This document shows positions 9,555 to 18,458 of a stretch of 64,000 nucleotides of DNA, in pieces. Both the position numbers and the translations under genes were made by a program. The stretch comes from Saccharopolyspora spinosa NRRL 18395 (GTDB taxonomy: Bacteria; Actinomycetota; Actinomycetes; Mycobacteriales; Pseudonocardiaceae). Numbering within the stretch: position 1 is the first letter of the stretch; each line of letters starts with the position of its first letter. Below the pieces are notes generated by a model. The model was not told the origin of the DNA. It did no database searches and worked only from the letters and a program-made list of their open reading frames with translations. The DNA lies in assembly GCF_000194155.1 (NCBI RefSeq), contig NZ_GL877882.1, positions 10,233 to 74,232 on the forward strand, written 5' to 3'.

Positions 9555-11243
9555 ATGCGCGGCCAGTCGACCAGCACCGTGCTCTCGAACCCGCTTGGCG
9601 CGCACCGTACCCCGGGTGTCCGGATGGAATGGCTGGACGCCGCACCGCAGGGCCGTAGCATCGTACCGACCGACGTCGCCGGTTTCGTCGGCGTGGCCGA
9701 GCGCGGACCGCTGCACAGCGCGGTCCGGGTCGACGGCCTGAGCCAGTTCCAGGGGGTGTTCGGCAGGACGCTTCCGTATTCGTACCTCGCGTACGCGGTG
9801 GAGGCGTTCTTCGCCAACGGCGGCAACCGATGCTGGGTCGTCCGGGTCGCCAACCCGGACGATGCCGTGGCCGCCAGCGCGATCGTGCCGGTCGGGGACG
9901 CCGACACCGCGTTGGTGGTGACCGCCAGCAGTCCTGGCACCTGGGGCAACGCGGTTGAGTGCCATGTGCGGCCGATGATGCACGGAAGATTCTCACTGGA
10001 ACTGCGCTGCGGTGGGGTTCGCGAGGTCTGGCGCGGGCTGGCGAGCGCCCCGGACGCCTCGGCTGGCCGAGACCCGATCGCCGTCCTCAACGATCTGGTG
10101 ACCGGTTCTCGTTTGGTGGCGGTGCGGTGGTGGGCCGACGGTGTTGGGTATCCAGCGGGCACCGCCGTGGGGTATCCGTCAGCTGGCTCCGCCGACGGCG
10201 TGCTGCTCACCGGCGGTGCCGACGGTCTGTCCACCCTGCGTCCCGAGCATTTCGGCGCAGAGCCGACTCGATGGGGTGTCGAGGCGCTTGACCTGGTCGA
10301 CGAGGTTTCCTTGGTGAGCGTGCCAGACTGCTTCTCGCCTCCGGCGTCGCAGGGCGGGGTGCCCAGACCACGGCCCTGTGCCCCAAAGTCCTCAGTGGAG
10401 CTTCGTCCGCCGCGCCCGGTGTTCGACCTCGCGGCGCTCGCCCGGGTGCAGCAGGCGGCAGTCTGGCACTGTGAACGGCGGCGGGACCGGGTCGCGCTCT
10501 TGGACGTCCCCCGCGAGGGCGTGGACGGTCTCCCCGCAGGCACGGCTGACGTGATCGCGTGGCGAGACCAGTTCGACTCTTCCTACGCCGCGCTGTACCA
10601 CCCCTGGATCGTGGTGCCCGACCGTAACGTGACCAGCCGGACGCCTACCAGCCGGACCATAGTCCCGCCCAGCGGCCACGTCGCCGGGCTGTGTGCGTTG
10701 GGAGACAACACGACTGGCGTGCACAAGGCCCCGGCGGGCAGCGTGCTCCAACTGGCCATCGACACGGCCGTCGACCTGGACTCGGTGGAGCACGGCGACC
10801 TTGACCACGCCGGCGTCAACGTGATCCGGATGGCACGCGGTGTCCGGGTACTTGGCAACCGGACGCTGACCAAGCGGCACTCGTGGTTGGGGCGGCTGAA
10901 CGTGCGGCGGCTGCTGGTGGCATTGGAGGAACAGGTCGCCGTGGAGACCGCGTGGACCACGTTCGAGGCCAACGGGACCAAACTCTGCGGCGAGCTGGAA
11001 AGTTTGGTGCGCGATGTCCTCGAGGACGCCAGGCGCAGAGGTCTGCTGGCCGGTGCGACACCGGACGAGGCGTACTCGGTGTGCTGCGACGAGTCCGTCA
11101 ACCCTCCTGCGGATCTGGCCGAAGGCAGGATCGCCTGTCTGATCGGGATTCAGCCACCACCGCCGGCCGAGTTCCTGGTGGTCCGAATGGTCCGGACCCC
11201 GGCAGGTGTGCTGGCCGAGCAGCCGGGAGGCGGCAATGGCTGA
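9555..11243 (+). CDS. Contractile tail sheath protein 2
   Basis: The product has 562 residues and the ATG follows the tube stop by one base. It is related to sheath 1: GVRMEWLDAAPQG...VPTDVAGFVGVAERGP at the start, YAALYHPWIVVPD, VPPSGHVAGLCALGD, GVHKAPAG, HAGVNVIRMARGVRVLG in the middle, LNVRRLLVALEEQ and AEFLVVRMVRTP at the C-terminus. The central variable domain differs, including a Pro/Arg-rich loop near residues 265-290. In PVC/Afp particles several sheath paralogues occupy the baseplate-proximal ring, the shaft and the collar, so this copy may form a distinct ring. Its stop overlaps the next ATG by eight bases. Confidence 0.93.
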   Translation: MRGQSTSTVLSNPLGAHRTPGVRMEWLDAAPQGRSIVPTDVAGFVGVAERGPLHSAVRVDGLSQFQGVFGRTLPYSYLAYAVEAFFANGGNRCWVVRVANPDDAVAASAIVPVGDADTALVVTASSPGTWGNAVECHVRPMMHGRFSLELRCGGVREVWRGLASAPDASAGRDPIAVLNDLVTGSRLVAVRWWADGVGYPAGTAVGYPSAGSADGVLLTGGADGLSTLRPEHFGAEPTRWGVEALDLVDEVSLVSVPDCFSPPASQGGVPRPRPCAPKSSVELRPPRPVFDLAALARVQQAAVWHCERRRDRVALLDVPREGVDGLPAGTADVIAWRDQFDSSYAALYHPWIVVPDRNVTSRTPTSRTIVPPSGHVAGLCALGDNTTGVHKAPAGSVLQLAIDTAVDLDSVEHGDLDHAGVNVIRMARGVRVLGNRTLTKRHSWLGRLNVRRLLVALEEQVAVETAWTTFEANGTKLCGELESLVRDVLEDARRRGLLAGATPDEAYSVCCDESVNPPADLAEGRIACLIGIQPPPPAEFLVVRMVRTPAGVLAEQPGGGNG

Positions 11244-11676
11244 GCTGGGCACGCAGACCTACCCGTTCGTTGGCTTCCGGTTCGAGGTGCGACTGGATGC
11301 GCTGTCGGTCGGTGGCTTCAGCGAGTGCGGCGGCCTGCGGCTGCGCACCGAGATCCAGGACTTCATTGAGGGCGGGCTGAACACTCACGTGCACAAGCTG
11401 CCCGTGCGGGTTACGCAGAGCGACATCACCCTGCGGCGCGGGGTGGCGGACCGGGTGCTGTGGGACTGGTATGCCGAGCTGGCGGCAGGAACCGTCCGCC
11501 GACGCGGCGGCGCGATCCTGGTGCGCGACGCGAGCGGTAGCAAGGTGGTGGCCGAATGGCGGTTCCAGCGCGCCCTGCCGGTGACCTGGATCGGCCCGGA
11601 GCTCGACGCGTCGCAGAGCCGGGTCGCGGTGGAGACGATCGAACTGGCCCACGAGGGTCTTGAACGGAGGAGATGA
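11236..11676 (+). CDS. Tail tube protein 2 (baseplate-adjacent tube-like)
   Basis: ATG 11236 is preferred because GGGAGG precedes it; a longer in-frame start at 11206 has none. The product has 146 residues with the tube pattern: YPFVGFRFEVRLDALSVGG, FSECGGLRLRTEIQDFIEGG, HKLPVRVTQSDITLRRG, LWDWYAELAAG and a C-terminal VAVETIELAHEGLE. It diverges clearly from tube 1, as Afp5/Pvc5 does from Afp1, and probably forms the first tube ring on the spike hub. It ends in an ATGA overlap with the next small gene. Confidence 0.9.
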   Translation: MAELGTQTYPFVGFRFEVRLDALSVGGFSECGGLRLRTEIQDFIEGGLNTHVHKLPVRVTQSDITLRRGVADRVLWDWYAELAAGTVRRRGGAILVRDASGSKVVAEWRFQRALPVTWIGPELDASQSRVAVETIELAHEGLERRR

Positions 11677-11879
11677 CAGCCGTGCCACTGCACATCGAGA
11701 ACATGACCAGCCAGGTGCGCACTCAACCCGACAGTCCTTCGTGGACGGACGGGGAGCTGGACCGGATCGTGGACCTGGTGGTCGCCCGGCTGGACCGCGA
11801 CCGGCGGGCCGCCGCGATGCTGGCGGAGGCCACCGACTTATGGCCGGACGCCGGTGGCCGTCGGTCGAGCGCAGGCTAA
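11673..11879 (+). CDS. Small DUF5908-like eCIS protein
   Basis: The product has 68 residues and starts by an ATGA overlap with tube 2. A short N-terminal strand (PLHIENMTSQVRT), a linker, then one amphipathic helix LDRIVDLVVARLDRDRR match the shape of the tiny DUF5908/Afp6-type proteins found between tube and LysM genes in eCIS loci. Its role is unknown; position suggests a baseplate plug or assembly peptide. The call rests on position and shape, since the protein is too short for firm motif evidence. Confidence 0.6.
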   Translation: MTAVPLHIENMTSQVRTQPDSPSWTDGELDRIVDLVVARLDRDRRAAAMLAEATDLWPDAGGRRSSAG

Positions 11880-11893
11880 GAGGTCCTGAGCCG

Positions 11894-12571
11894 ATGACCC
11901 TCACCAAGATCCACTTTGAGGTCCTGGACAAGGCCGCCGTCGACCGGGCCCGTGGCCTGCTCGACCAGTTCGACGCCCAGTTCAACCCGGCCGACTACAC
12001 CCTGACCAAGGGCGCCCAGTTCGCCGAGATCGGCATCCCCGGGGTGGATTCGCCGATTCTCCAGTTCGTCCGGGGCGATACCGAGCGGCTGACCCTGGAG
12101 CTGCTGTTCGACACCACCGAGTCCGGCATGGGCGACAAGGCGGTCGACGTGACCACGCTGACCAGGCACGTCTACCAGCTCGTCAAGATCCAGCCGGCGA
12201 CCCATGCCGCCCCCCGGTTCCGGGTCACCTGGGGCAAGGGGCTGTCGTTCACCGCCGTCGCCGAGCAGGTGCAGCAGCGCTTCACCCTGTTCAGCCCGGC
12301 AGGCATTCCGCTGCGGGCGACGGTGACCCTGACCATGCGGGAGTACAAGTCGCTGGAGACCCAGCTCGCCGAGCTGAAGCTCCAGTCCCCGGATCACACC
12401 AAGATCCGGGTCATCGCCCGGGGGGACACGCTGGCCGGCGTCGCGGCCGAGGCATACGACGATCCCCGGCACTGGCGAACGATCGCCGACGCCAACCCCG
12501 GCGTCGATCCGAGGCGACCAGAGCCGGGGACACTGCTGGAGATTCCGCCGCTGCCGTTGGGGACCTCATGA
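11894..12571 (+). CDS. LysM-domain baseplate protein (Pvc7/Afp7-like)
   Basis: The start is ATG 11894 and the product has 225 residues. Residues 1-150 form the CIS adaptor domain (KIHFEVLD near the N-terminus; FDAQFNPADYTLTKGAQFAE; VRGDTERLTLELLFDTTE; RFRVTWGKGLSFTAVAEQV; PLRATVTLTMREY). Residues ~172-221 are a LysM motif, IRVIARGDTLAGVAAEAYDD...WRTIADANP, as in T4 gp53-like clamps. Here it joins the tube and hub to the baseplate wedges rather than binding peptidoglycan. It ends in an ATGA overlap with the hub gene. Confidence 0.9.
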   Translation: MTLTKIHFEVLDKAAVDRARGLLDQFDAQFNPADYTLTKGAQFAEIGIPGVDSPILQFVRGDTERLTLELLFDTTESGMGDKAVDVTTLTRHVYQLVKIQPATHAAPRFRVTWGKGLSFTAVAEQVQQRFTLFSPAGIPLRATVTLTMREYKSLETQLAELKLQSPDHTKIRVIARGDTLAGVAAEAYDDPRHWRTIADANPGVDPRRPEPGTLLEIPPLPLGTS

Positions 12572-13641
12572 GCACCGGCCAGGTGATCTACCAAGACCAG
12601 GACTTCTACGTTCCGGCGTTCGAGGTGAACCCGCCGGGCAAACGAATGCCGCGCGACGTGTTGCACGACGTGCTGGACGTGACCTACCGCGACGGTATCG
12701 ACGAAGTCGACAGCTTCTCGATCACAGTGAACAACTGGGACAGTGCCAAACGGACGTTCAAATACAGCGACAGCACCACCTTCCTGCCTGGTAAGAAACT
12801 GGAACTGTGGGTCGGCTACCGGGGCAAGGGCGCACTGAGCCGGCTGATGACCGGTGAGATCACCGCGATGCGACCGAGTTTCCCGGCCTCCGGCCGGCCG
12901 ACGTTGGTGGTGACCGTGCTCAACCTGCTGCATCGGTTGCGCGACAAGCAGAACACCTTCGTATACGAGAACAAAACCGACAGCCAAATCGCCAAGCAGG
13001 TCGCCGACCGGCTCGGTGTGCCGATCCGCACCGCGCCCTCGGCCGAACAGCCGTATCCGTACCTGTTGCAGGACAACGAGTACGACGTGCTGTTCCTGAT
13101 GAGACTGGCCGCGCGGGCCGGCTACGACCTGTGGGTGGACGAGGAGCGCGGCGGTGGCAAGGCCGTGCTGCACTTCGAGCCATCGGCCGCGGCCGGTCGG
13201 GTCGACTACCGGTTGACCTGGGGCAAATCGTTGATCGAGTTCGAGCCGACGCTGAACACCGCGCGGCAGGTCAACGAGGTGGTGGTGCGGGCGTGGGATC
13301 GCAGGCGCAAGAAGCAGATCACCGCGACCGCGAAACGGGGGTCCTCCGGCGACCCGGCCGTGCGGGCCGCGTTCGCCGGGCGGGGCGAGGTCATATCCGC
13401 CGTTGTCGCCAGTGAGCAGGAGGCACACCGGATCGCCAAGGACCGGCTCGCGGAGATCGGGCAGAGCATGGTGCAGGCCACCGGGTCCACGGTCGGTCTG
13501 CCGGAGCTGAGGGCCGGCCGCAAGATGCGCATCGACGGGCTCGGGCGTCGATTCGATGGTACCTACTTCGTCACGGGAACCCGGCATTCGCTGGGTGACT
13601 CGGGCTACCGCACCTCCTTCGACTGCCGCCGAGAGGACTGA
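12568..13641 (+). CDS. Spike hub protein (phage late control D / gp27-like, Pvc8 N-terminal part)
   Basis: The product has 357 residues and starts by an ATGA overlap. It follows the gpD/VgrG hub layout: an N-terminal beta-barrel (YVPAFEVNPPGKRMPRDVL; DEVDSFSITVNNWD; FLPGKKLELWVGY), the segment SRLMTGEITAMRPSFPASG, a helix-rich insertion LHRLRDKQNTFVYENKTDSQ, YLLQDNEYDVLFLMRLA and a C-terminal barrel with ELRAGRKMRIDGLG. It trimerises to adapt the hexameric tube to the trimeric spike. The spike itself is encoded by the following separate gene, so hub and tip are not fused here. Confidence 0.9.
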   Translation: MSTGQVIYQDQDFYVPAFEVNPPGKRMPRDVLHDVLDVTYRDGIDEVDSFSITVNNWDSAKRTFKYSDSTTFLPGKKLELWVGYRGKGALSRLMTGEITAMRPSFPASGRPTLVVTVLNLLHRLRDKQNTFVYENKTDSQIAKQVADRLGVPIRTAPSAEQPYPYLLQDNEYDVLFLMRLAARAGYDLWVDEERGGGKAVLHFEPSAAAGRVDYRLTWGKSLIEFEPTLNTARQVNEVVVRAWDRRRKKQITATAKRGSSGDPAVRAAFAGRGEVISAVVASEQEAHRIAKDRLAEIGQSMVQATGSTVGLPELRAGRKMRIDGLGRRFDGTYFVTGTRHSLGDSGYRTSFDCRRED

Positions 13642-13742
13642 GAGCTTATTTGACAACCGCCGAAGCGGCTTTCTACGCCATACCTGAGGTTCCGCTAAAT
13701 GACCGGCTACAAAGCCATTTTCAAGCACCCCTGAGAGGACAG

Positions 13743-14399
13743 ATGCCACATTTCGCCGGACAGGGCCTGCTGGTTGGTCTCGTGATCGACCTGAACGATC
13801 CGGAACACCTCGGCCGGGTGAAGGTCAGCTACCCGGAACTGGGCGACGTGCGCAGCGACTGGGCCAGGCTGGTCACCCCAATGGCGGGCAAACGCAGGGG
13901 AATGGTGTTCCGTCCGGAGACCGGCGATGAGGTACTGGTCGGTTTCCTCCAGGGCGACAGCCGTGCGCCCTACGTCCTCGGCTCCGTGTGGAACGCCGCG
14001 GACCCGCCTCCGGCCGACGACGGCAAGGCAACCGAGAACAACTGGCGGTTCATCACGTCCCGAAGTGGCCACGTGATCCGGTTCGACGACACGCCGGGCA
14101 AGGAGAAGGTCGAGGTGATCGACAAGGACAAGCAGTGCTCGGTGACCATCGACAGCACCAGGAAGCAGATCACGATCAAGGCAGGCTCCGGCGGAATCAA
14201 ACTGTCCGCACCGGAGGGGACCATCACGCTGTCGGGCAAGACCATCGAACTCGACGCGAGCACCACCGTTAAGGCGAAGGCCGATCAGAGCCTGGGACTG
14301 ACTGCGGGCACGTCACTGAAGGCCGAGGCCGGCACCACATTGTCCACGACGGCCGGGCAGAAGGTCACCATCCGTGGCCTGACCGTGGACATCAACTAG
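13743..14399 (+). CDS. Spike protein with gp5/VgrG-type OB fold and beta-helix (baseplate assembly protein V-like)
   Basis: ATG 13743 is chosen because GAGAGGA precedes it and the domain starts at once; an in-frame TTG at 13650 would add 31 residues of no obvious kind. The product has 218 residues. It begins with the OB fold (GLLVGLVIDLNDPEHLGRVK, VRPETGDEVLVGFLQGD-type strands, APYVLGSVWN), followed by a repetitive ~100-residue beta-helix with regularly spaced strands (KQITIKAGSGGIKL, GTITLSGKTIELDA, SLGLTAGTSLKAEAG). This is the membrane-piercing needle; the PAAR protein that should cap it is encoded next. Confidence 0.9.
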   Translation: MPHFAGQGLLVGLVIDLNDPEHLGRVKVSYPELGDVRSDWARLVTPMAGKRRGMVFRPETGDEVLVGFLQGDSRAPYVLGSVWNAADPPPADDGKATENNWRFITSRSGHVIRFDDTPGKEKVEVIDKDKQCSVTIDSTRKQITIKAGSGGIKLSAPEGTITLSGKTIELDASTTVKAKADQSLGLTAGTSLKAEAGTTLSTTAGQKVTIRGLTVDIN

Positions 14400-14429
14400 A
14401 GAACGTTGCTCCTGGAGGGAAGACAGCGC

Positions 14430-14819
14430 ATGGGCAAACCGGCGGCGAAGCTAGGGGACCGGGTCACCGGGATGGACACCCACCTGGTGCAACCACCCGG
14501 TCCGGTGCCACCGACCCCGGTGCCGTTGCCCTTCAGCGGCACGCTGATCGGGCAGCTGTCCCGGAACGTCCGGATCGAGGGCCGGCCCGCGGCCACCGTC
14601 GGCAGCACCGCGACGAACCTGCCCCCGCACATTCCGCCGGGCGGGACATTCGTCAAACCACCGACCAACCAGGGCCGGGTGATGGTCGGCAGCCTTACCG
14701 TCCGGATCAACGGCAAGCCCGCGGCGCGTGCCGGAGACCCCGTGCTGACTTGCAACGACCCGGTCGACCTTCCAGTCGGCAGGGTGCTGGCCGTGGGCAC
14801 CGTACGGATCGGGGGCTGA
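14430..14819 (+). CDS. PAAR-type spike tip protein
   Basis: The start is ATG 14430 with CTGGAGGGA upstream; the product has 129 residues. It has PAAR-like symmetry: KPAAKLGDRVTGMDTH at the start, IEGRPAATVGS, INGKPAARAGDPV and LTCNDPVDLPVGRV. These give the pairs of G-D/P-A-A turns and the His/Cys residues (H19, C111 region) that bind a metal at the tip of the cone. It sharpens the spike and may carry effectors. It lies two bases upstream of the gp25 gene. Confidence 0.88.
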   Translation: MGKPAAKLGDRVTGMDTHLVQPPGPVPPTPVPLPFSGTLIGQLSRNVRIEGRPAATVGSTATNLPPHIPPGGTFVKPPTNQGRVMVGSLTVRINGKPAARAGDPVLTCNDPVDLPVGRVLAVGTVRIGG

Positions 14820-14821
14820 GC

Positions 14822-15241
14822 ATGGACATCGACATGCTCGGCAAGGGGATGGCGTTTCCGATCCGGTGGGATGTGGCCGGTCGGCCGCGGCTGGTCGAAG
14901 GCTCGGAGAAGATTCAGCAGGGCATCTTGATGATCATGGCAACCGCGCTCGGGGAACGCGTCATGCGCCCCGACTTCGGTTGTGGCATCCACGATCTGGT
15001 TTTCCAGCCCAACACCGCGACCCTGCATGGTGTGGTCATCGAGCAGGTCCGGGAGGCGCTCATCCGGTGGGAGCCCCGGATCGACCTGCTGGACGTGCGG
15101 GCCGAGGTTCCGCCGGACACCCCGCACTGCCTGCTGATCCGGGTCGACTACCGGATCCGCGCGAACAACGCGACCCAGAACGTGGTCTATCCGTTCGTTC
15201 TTGACGAGGGCGACGCCGCCGTGGCCGGAGGCCGGCGATGA
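14822..15241 (+). CDS. gp25-like baseplate wedge protein
   Basis: The product has 139 residues and the ATG lies directly after the PAAR stop. It shows the gp25/IraD-like fold markers: GMAFPIRWDVAGRPRLVEG, the helix KIQQGILMIMATALGERVMR, PDFGCGIHDLVFQPN and VREALIRWEPRIDLLDVR. The EPR triad-type motif (W-E-P-R) that anchors sheath to baseplate is present. It stabilises the first sheath ring. The ATGA overlap with the gpJ gene indicates coupled translation. Confidence 0.92.
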   Translation: MDIDMLGKGMAFPIRWDVAGRPRLVEGSEKIQQGILMIMATALGERVMRPDFGCGIHDLVFQPNTATLHGVVIEQVREALIRWEPRIDLLDVRAEVPPDTPHCLLIRVDYRIRANNATQNVVYPFVLDEGDAAVAGGRR

Positions 15242-17220
15242 CACTCGACTTCCCAAACCTGGACACCCGGACCTACGACGACCTGGTGGCCGAGGCGCGG
15301 CGGCGGATCATCCGGTTCGTGCCGGAGTGGACCGACTTCAATGCCAGCGATCCGGGCACCGCGCTGGTCGAGCTGTTCTGCTGGCTTACCGAAACCCTGC
15401 TCTACGAGACCAACCGGATGCCCGACCTGGCCTACGTGAAGTTCCTGGAACTGGTCGGGTTCTCGCAGCATCCGGCGGTGCCGGCCACCGTCGATCTCAC
15501 GTTCGTGCCGATGGCCCAGGTGCCCGACGCGCGGGTGTCCAGTGGCACCCAAGCATCGGCCATCGGCGCCGACGGCTCACCGGTGGTGTTCGAGACCGAC
15601 GAGGACCTGGCGCTGGTGTCCTATCCGCTGACCCACATCGGGGTCGCGCACCAGGGCCAGTACTCACCCGTGCTCCAGCCGTTGATGGACCCGCCGCCCA
15701 CGTACCGGCCGTTCGGCTGCCGACCGAAGCACGGCGACGCGCTGTACCTGGGGTTCGCCCCGCTGGCTCCGGTCGCCGACGGCACCCCCGCGCCACCGGC
15801 CCGCTTCCCCGAATTGCTGCGGTTGCAGGTGAAAGTGCCGCCGGAGGCGGGCCTGCTCCAGTCGCTCAGCGCGGCGGAGGTGAACGAGCTTCCGGACCCG
15901 CCGGTGCAGCTGACCTGGGAGTACCAGGCGCATCGCGGTTCTGACACCGCCCTGGAGTGGCGGCCGGTGTCCGTGCTGAGCGATACGACCGGCCGGCTGA
16001 CCCACGACGGCTACCTGGTGATCGCCGGCCCCCAGGACGTTCCCCTGACGTCCGTGCGCGAGGTCGACGGCGAGCGCTACTGGCTACGGTGCCGACTGGC
16101 CAAGGGTGCCTACGCGGAGGAACTGGAACCGCTGGTCGAAGCGGTGTCGCTGAACACTGTGAGCGCCCGAAACCTGGTCACCGAGCACGAGGAGCTGCTG
16201 GGACATTCCGAAGGGCACCCGAGCGAGACCTACCAGCTCCGGCAGACCCCGGTCGAGCTGACCAGCGTCGTCCTGGAGACGCGTGCGGAGGCCGGCCCCG
16301 CCAGACGCTGGAACGCCAAGGCCGATCTGCTCTCATCCGGACCGGCCGATCCGGACTTCATGCTGGAACCCACTACCGGGGTGGTCACTTTCGGCGACGG
16401 CCGCCGTGGCCTGATTCCCCCGGCTAACGCCGAAATCGTGGCCGCGAGCTATCGCCACGGCGGTGGTGTCGCGGGCAACGTTCCCGCCGGGGCGGTGATG
16501 ACCCTGCTGGCCGAACTCCCCGGGGTCGACCATGTCACCAACCACCGACCCGCCACCGGCGGCGCCGACCGGCAGTCACTTGAGGAGCTCAAGACCTCCG
16601 CGAAGGCGATGCTGCGCAGCCAACGCCGGGCGGTCACAGCGGAGGACTACGCCAGCTTCGCCCGGCAGGTTCCCGGGGTCGCCGACGCGATCGCCCGGCC
16701 GCTGGTCCACCCGGATCATCCGGGCGAGCAGGTTCCCGGTGTGGTCACGGTCGTCATCGCCGCCCGCCGCGAGGCGTACGGGCCGCGCGTGGCCCCGGTG
16801 CTACTCGCCACGGTCTGCCGGTCGCTGGAGCGGGTTCGGGTGCTCGCCACCGAACTGCATGTCACTCAGCCGGAACTGGTCGAGTTCGCACTCACGATCA
16901 CGCTGCGGCGCCTTCCCCCGGACCGGACTGAAGATCAGGTCAAACAGGACGTGATCAAGGCGGTCAAGCGGTTTATGGACCCCTTCGCCCCCGGACCGGG
17001 CGCGATGTTCCGCACCGAGCTGCGGTTCGCTGACCTGTGGCGCGAGCTGCTTTCGGTTACCGGGTTCCAGAACGCCACCGACATCGAGATCGACGTTGAG
17101 CCGGCGCCTACGGAGACGCCGAACAAGCAGACGTACACGGTGCGGCTAAAGCCAGGCCAGCTCGCCGTGCTCAAACCTGACGGCGTCACGGTCACGTTCA
17201 CGAAGGGCGGGGACCGATGA
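15238..17220 (+). CDS. Baseplate J family wedge protein (gpJ/Pvc11-like)
   Basis: The product has 660 residues. It contains the typical gpJ core: an N-terminal DLVAEARRRIIRFVPEWTDF and NASDPGTALVELFCWLTETL, variable beta-domains, then GDGRRGLIPPANAEIVAASY, GGGVAGNVPAGAVMTL, DVTTNHRPATGGADRQSLEE-like text and the conserved RAVTAEDYASFARQVPGVA. The C-terminal FRTELRFADLWRELLSVTGF fits the wedge-core dimerisation arm. With the gpI protein it builds the six wedges around the hub. It overlaps both neighbours by ATGA. Confidence 0.93.
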   Translation: MTLDFPNLDTRTYDDLVAEARRRIIRFVPEWTDFNASDPGTALVELFCWLTETLLYETNRMPDLAYVKFLELVGFSQHPAVPATVDLTFVPMAQVPDARVSSGTQASAIGADGSPVVFETDEDLALVSYPLTHIGVAHQGQYSPVLQPLMDPPPTYRPFGCRPKHGDALYLGFAPLAPVADGTPAPPARFPELLRLQVKVPPEAGLLQSLSAAEVNELPDPPVQLTWEYQAHRGSDTALEWRPVSVLSDTTGRLTHDGYLVIAGPQDVPLTSVREVDGERYWLRCRLAKGAYAEELEPLVEAVSLNTVSARNLVTEHEELLGHSEGHPSETYQLRQTPVELTSVVLETRAEAGPARRWNAKADLLSSGPADPDFMLEPTTGVVTFGDGRRGLIPPANAEIVAASYRHGGGVAGNVPAGAVMTLLAELPGVDHVTNHRPATGGADRQSLEELKTSAKAMLRSQRRAVTAEDYASFARQVPGVADAIARPLVHPDHPGEQVPGVVTVVIAARREAYGPRVAPVLLATVCRSLERVRVLATELHVTQPELVEFALTITLRRLPPDRTEDQVKQDVIKAVKRFMDPFAPGPGAMFRTELRFADLWRELLSVTGFQNATDIEIDVEPAPTETPNKQTYTVRLKPGQLAVLKPDGVTVTFTKGGDR

Positions 17221-18443
17221 GGCCGAGGGGACCGACGCACTGGCTGCTGGACCAGCGCACCGGATGGCGCACCGCGACCCGGGATCAGGTGTCCGACCAC
17301 GGCGACCTGACGGTGGTACCGACCCACACTGTTGGCACCTGGACCAGCCTGGTACTGGACAGCCGGATCGACCAGTGCGCGTGGGACCGGGTGGAACTGG
17401 ACTTCTCCAGCATGCCTGCGCAGAGCGTGGCCACAGTGGAGACTGCATCGTTTCACCAGCCACCTTGGCAGATCGACGAGGGCGACTGGACCAGAAGCGG
17501 CCATCACCACGCACCGAACGACCTGGCGGCGCACACCGTCGACTGGCCGGTACGGTCCGGACCGGGCCGCTATCTCGCCGTCCGGTTGCGCCTGACGCGG
17601 CCGACCGGCGGTACCCTCGCCATCCACGCGATGCGGGTGCACTATCCCAAGGCGACGTGGCTGGATTTCCTTCCTGCGGTGTTCCGCGCCGACGACGAGA
17701 GCCGGGATCTGCTGGAGCGTTTTTTCGGCGCGCTGGGCGGTGAATGGGATCCGATCATCGCCCGCATCCGCGATCTGCCGGCATCCTTTGATCTCGGTGC
17801 CGTGCCGGGCGGGGTGCCCATGCGGTTTCTGGCGAGCTGGTTCGGCATCGCACTGTCCACGGGCCCCACCAGCGCGGCGGAAACCGTGCGTTACGAACGC
17901 GAACGCAGAATGCTTCAGGCGGGCGTCGCGGCCATGCAAATCAGGGGTACCCCGGCGGCGTTGCGGATACTGCTGGTCGCACTGTTGACCAATCTCACCG
18001 GCGTCAACGTCGGGCGCACTCACTTTCCAGTGCTGCTGGAGGGAAAGCCTGCGGTAGGCGGCTGGTTCATCCTCTGCCGACCCGACCGGGCGGTGTTGTG
18101 CGGCCCGACCCAGCTGTGGGGCGCAGAAGCGGTCGGCCGGCTGCGGATCGGGACCTATTCCCAGGTGGGCAAGGCAAAGCTGATTGGTGTGGGCGATCCG
18201 GCTAAGGATGCCGCTGCCGTCATGACCACCGGGCACCACTTCCGGGTCTACCTGCCGTCGGCCTGGCTCGAGATCGAGGGTGTCCGGGACGCGGTCCGCG
18301 CGCTGATCGACGCGGAACGGCCGGCCACCGCCAGTTACGAACTCTGTGCGGTGTCCGGCCGGGTCGTGGTCGGAGCGCAATCCATCGTGGGTGTCAACAC
18401 CATTGTGTCTCCTCCTTCTCTGCCCGCCGCGACGATGAATTGA
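17217..18443 (+). CDS. Tail protein I family wedge protein (gpI/Pvc12-like)
   Basis: The product has 408 residues. The N-terminal half is a beta-rich domain with Trp/Tyr repeats. The C-terminal half carries the tail-protein signature: YPKATWLDFLPAVFRADDES, LLERFFGALGGEWDPIIARI, GAVPGGVPMRFLASWFGIAL, ERRMLQAGVAAMQIRGTPAA, and a C-terminal FRVYLPSAW with an Ala-rich helix before PATASYEL. The family forms the outer wedge that links gpJ to the fibres. Coupled to gpJ by ATGA overlap; four fibre-like genes follow. Confidence 0.88.
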   Translation: MRPRGPTHWLLDQRTGWRTATRDQVSDHGDLTVVPTHTVGTWTSLVLDSRIDQCAWDRVELDFSSMPAQSVATVETASFHQPPWQIDEGDWTRSGHHHAPNDLAAHTVDWPVRSGPGRYLAVRLRLTRPTGGTLAIHAMRVHYPKATWLDFLPAVFRADDESRDLLERFFGALGGEWDPIIARIRDLPASFDLGAVPGGVPMRFLASWFGIALSTGPTSAAETVRYERERRMLQAGVAAMQIRGTPAALRILLVALLTNLTGVNVGRTHFPVLLEGKPAVGGWFILCRPDRAVLCGPTQLWGAEAVGRLRIGTYSQVGKAKLIGVGDPAKDAAAVMTTGHHFRVYLPSAWLEIEGVRDAVRALIDAERPATASYELCAVSGRVVVGAQSIVGVNTIVSPPSLPAATMN

Positions 18444-18458
18444 GGTGGCAGCCCGGTA

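Noticed and set aside
7684-9996. 770-codon reverse open frame across the sheath and tube genes
   Set aside because: It is antisense to genes with clear sheath and tube motifs; its translation is Arg/Pro-rich low complexity with no domains. Long antisense frames are expected at this GC content.
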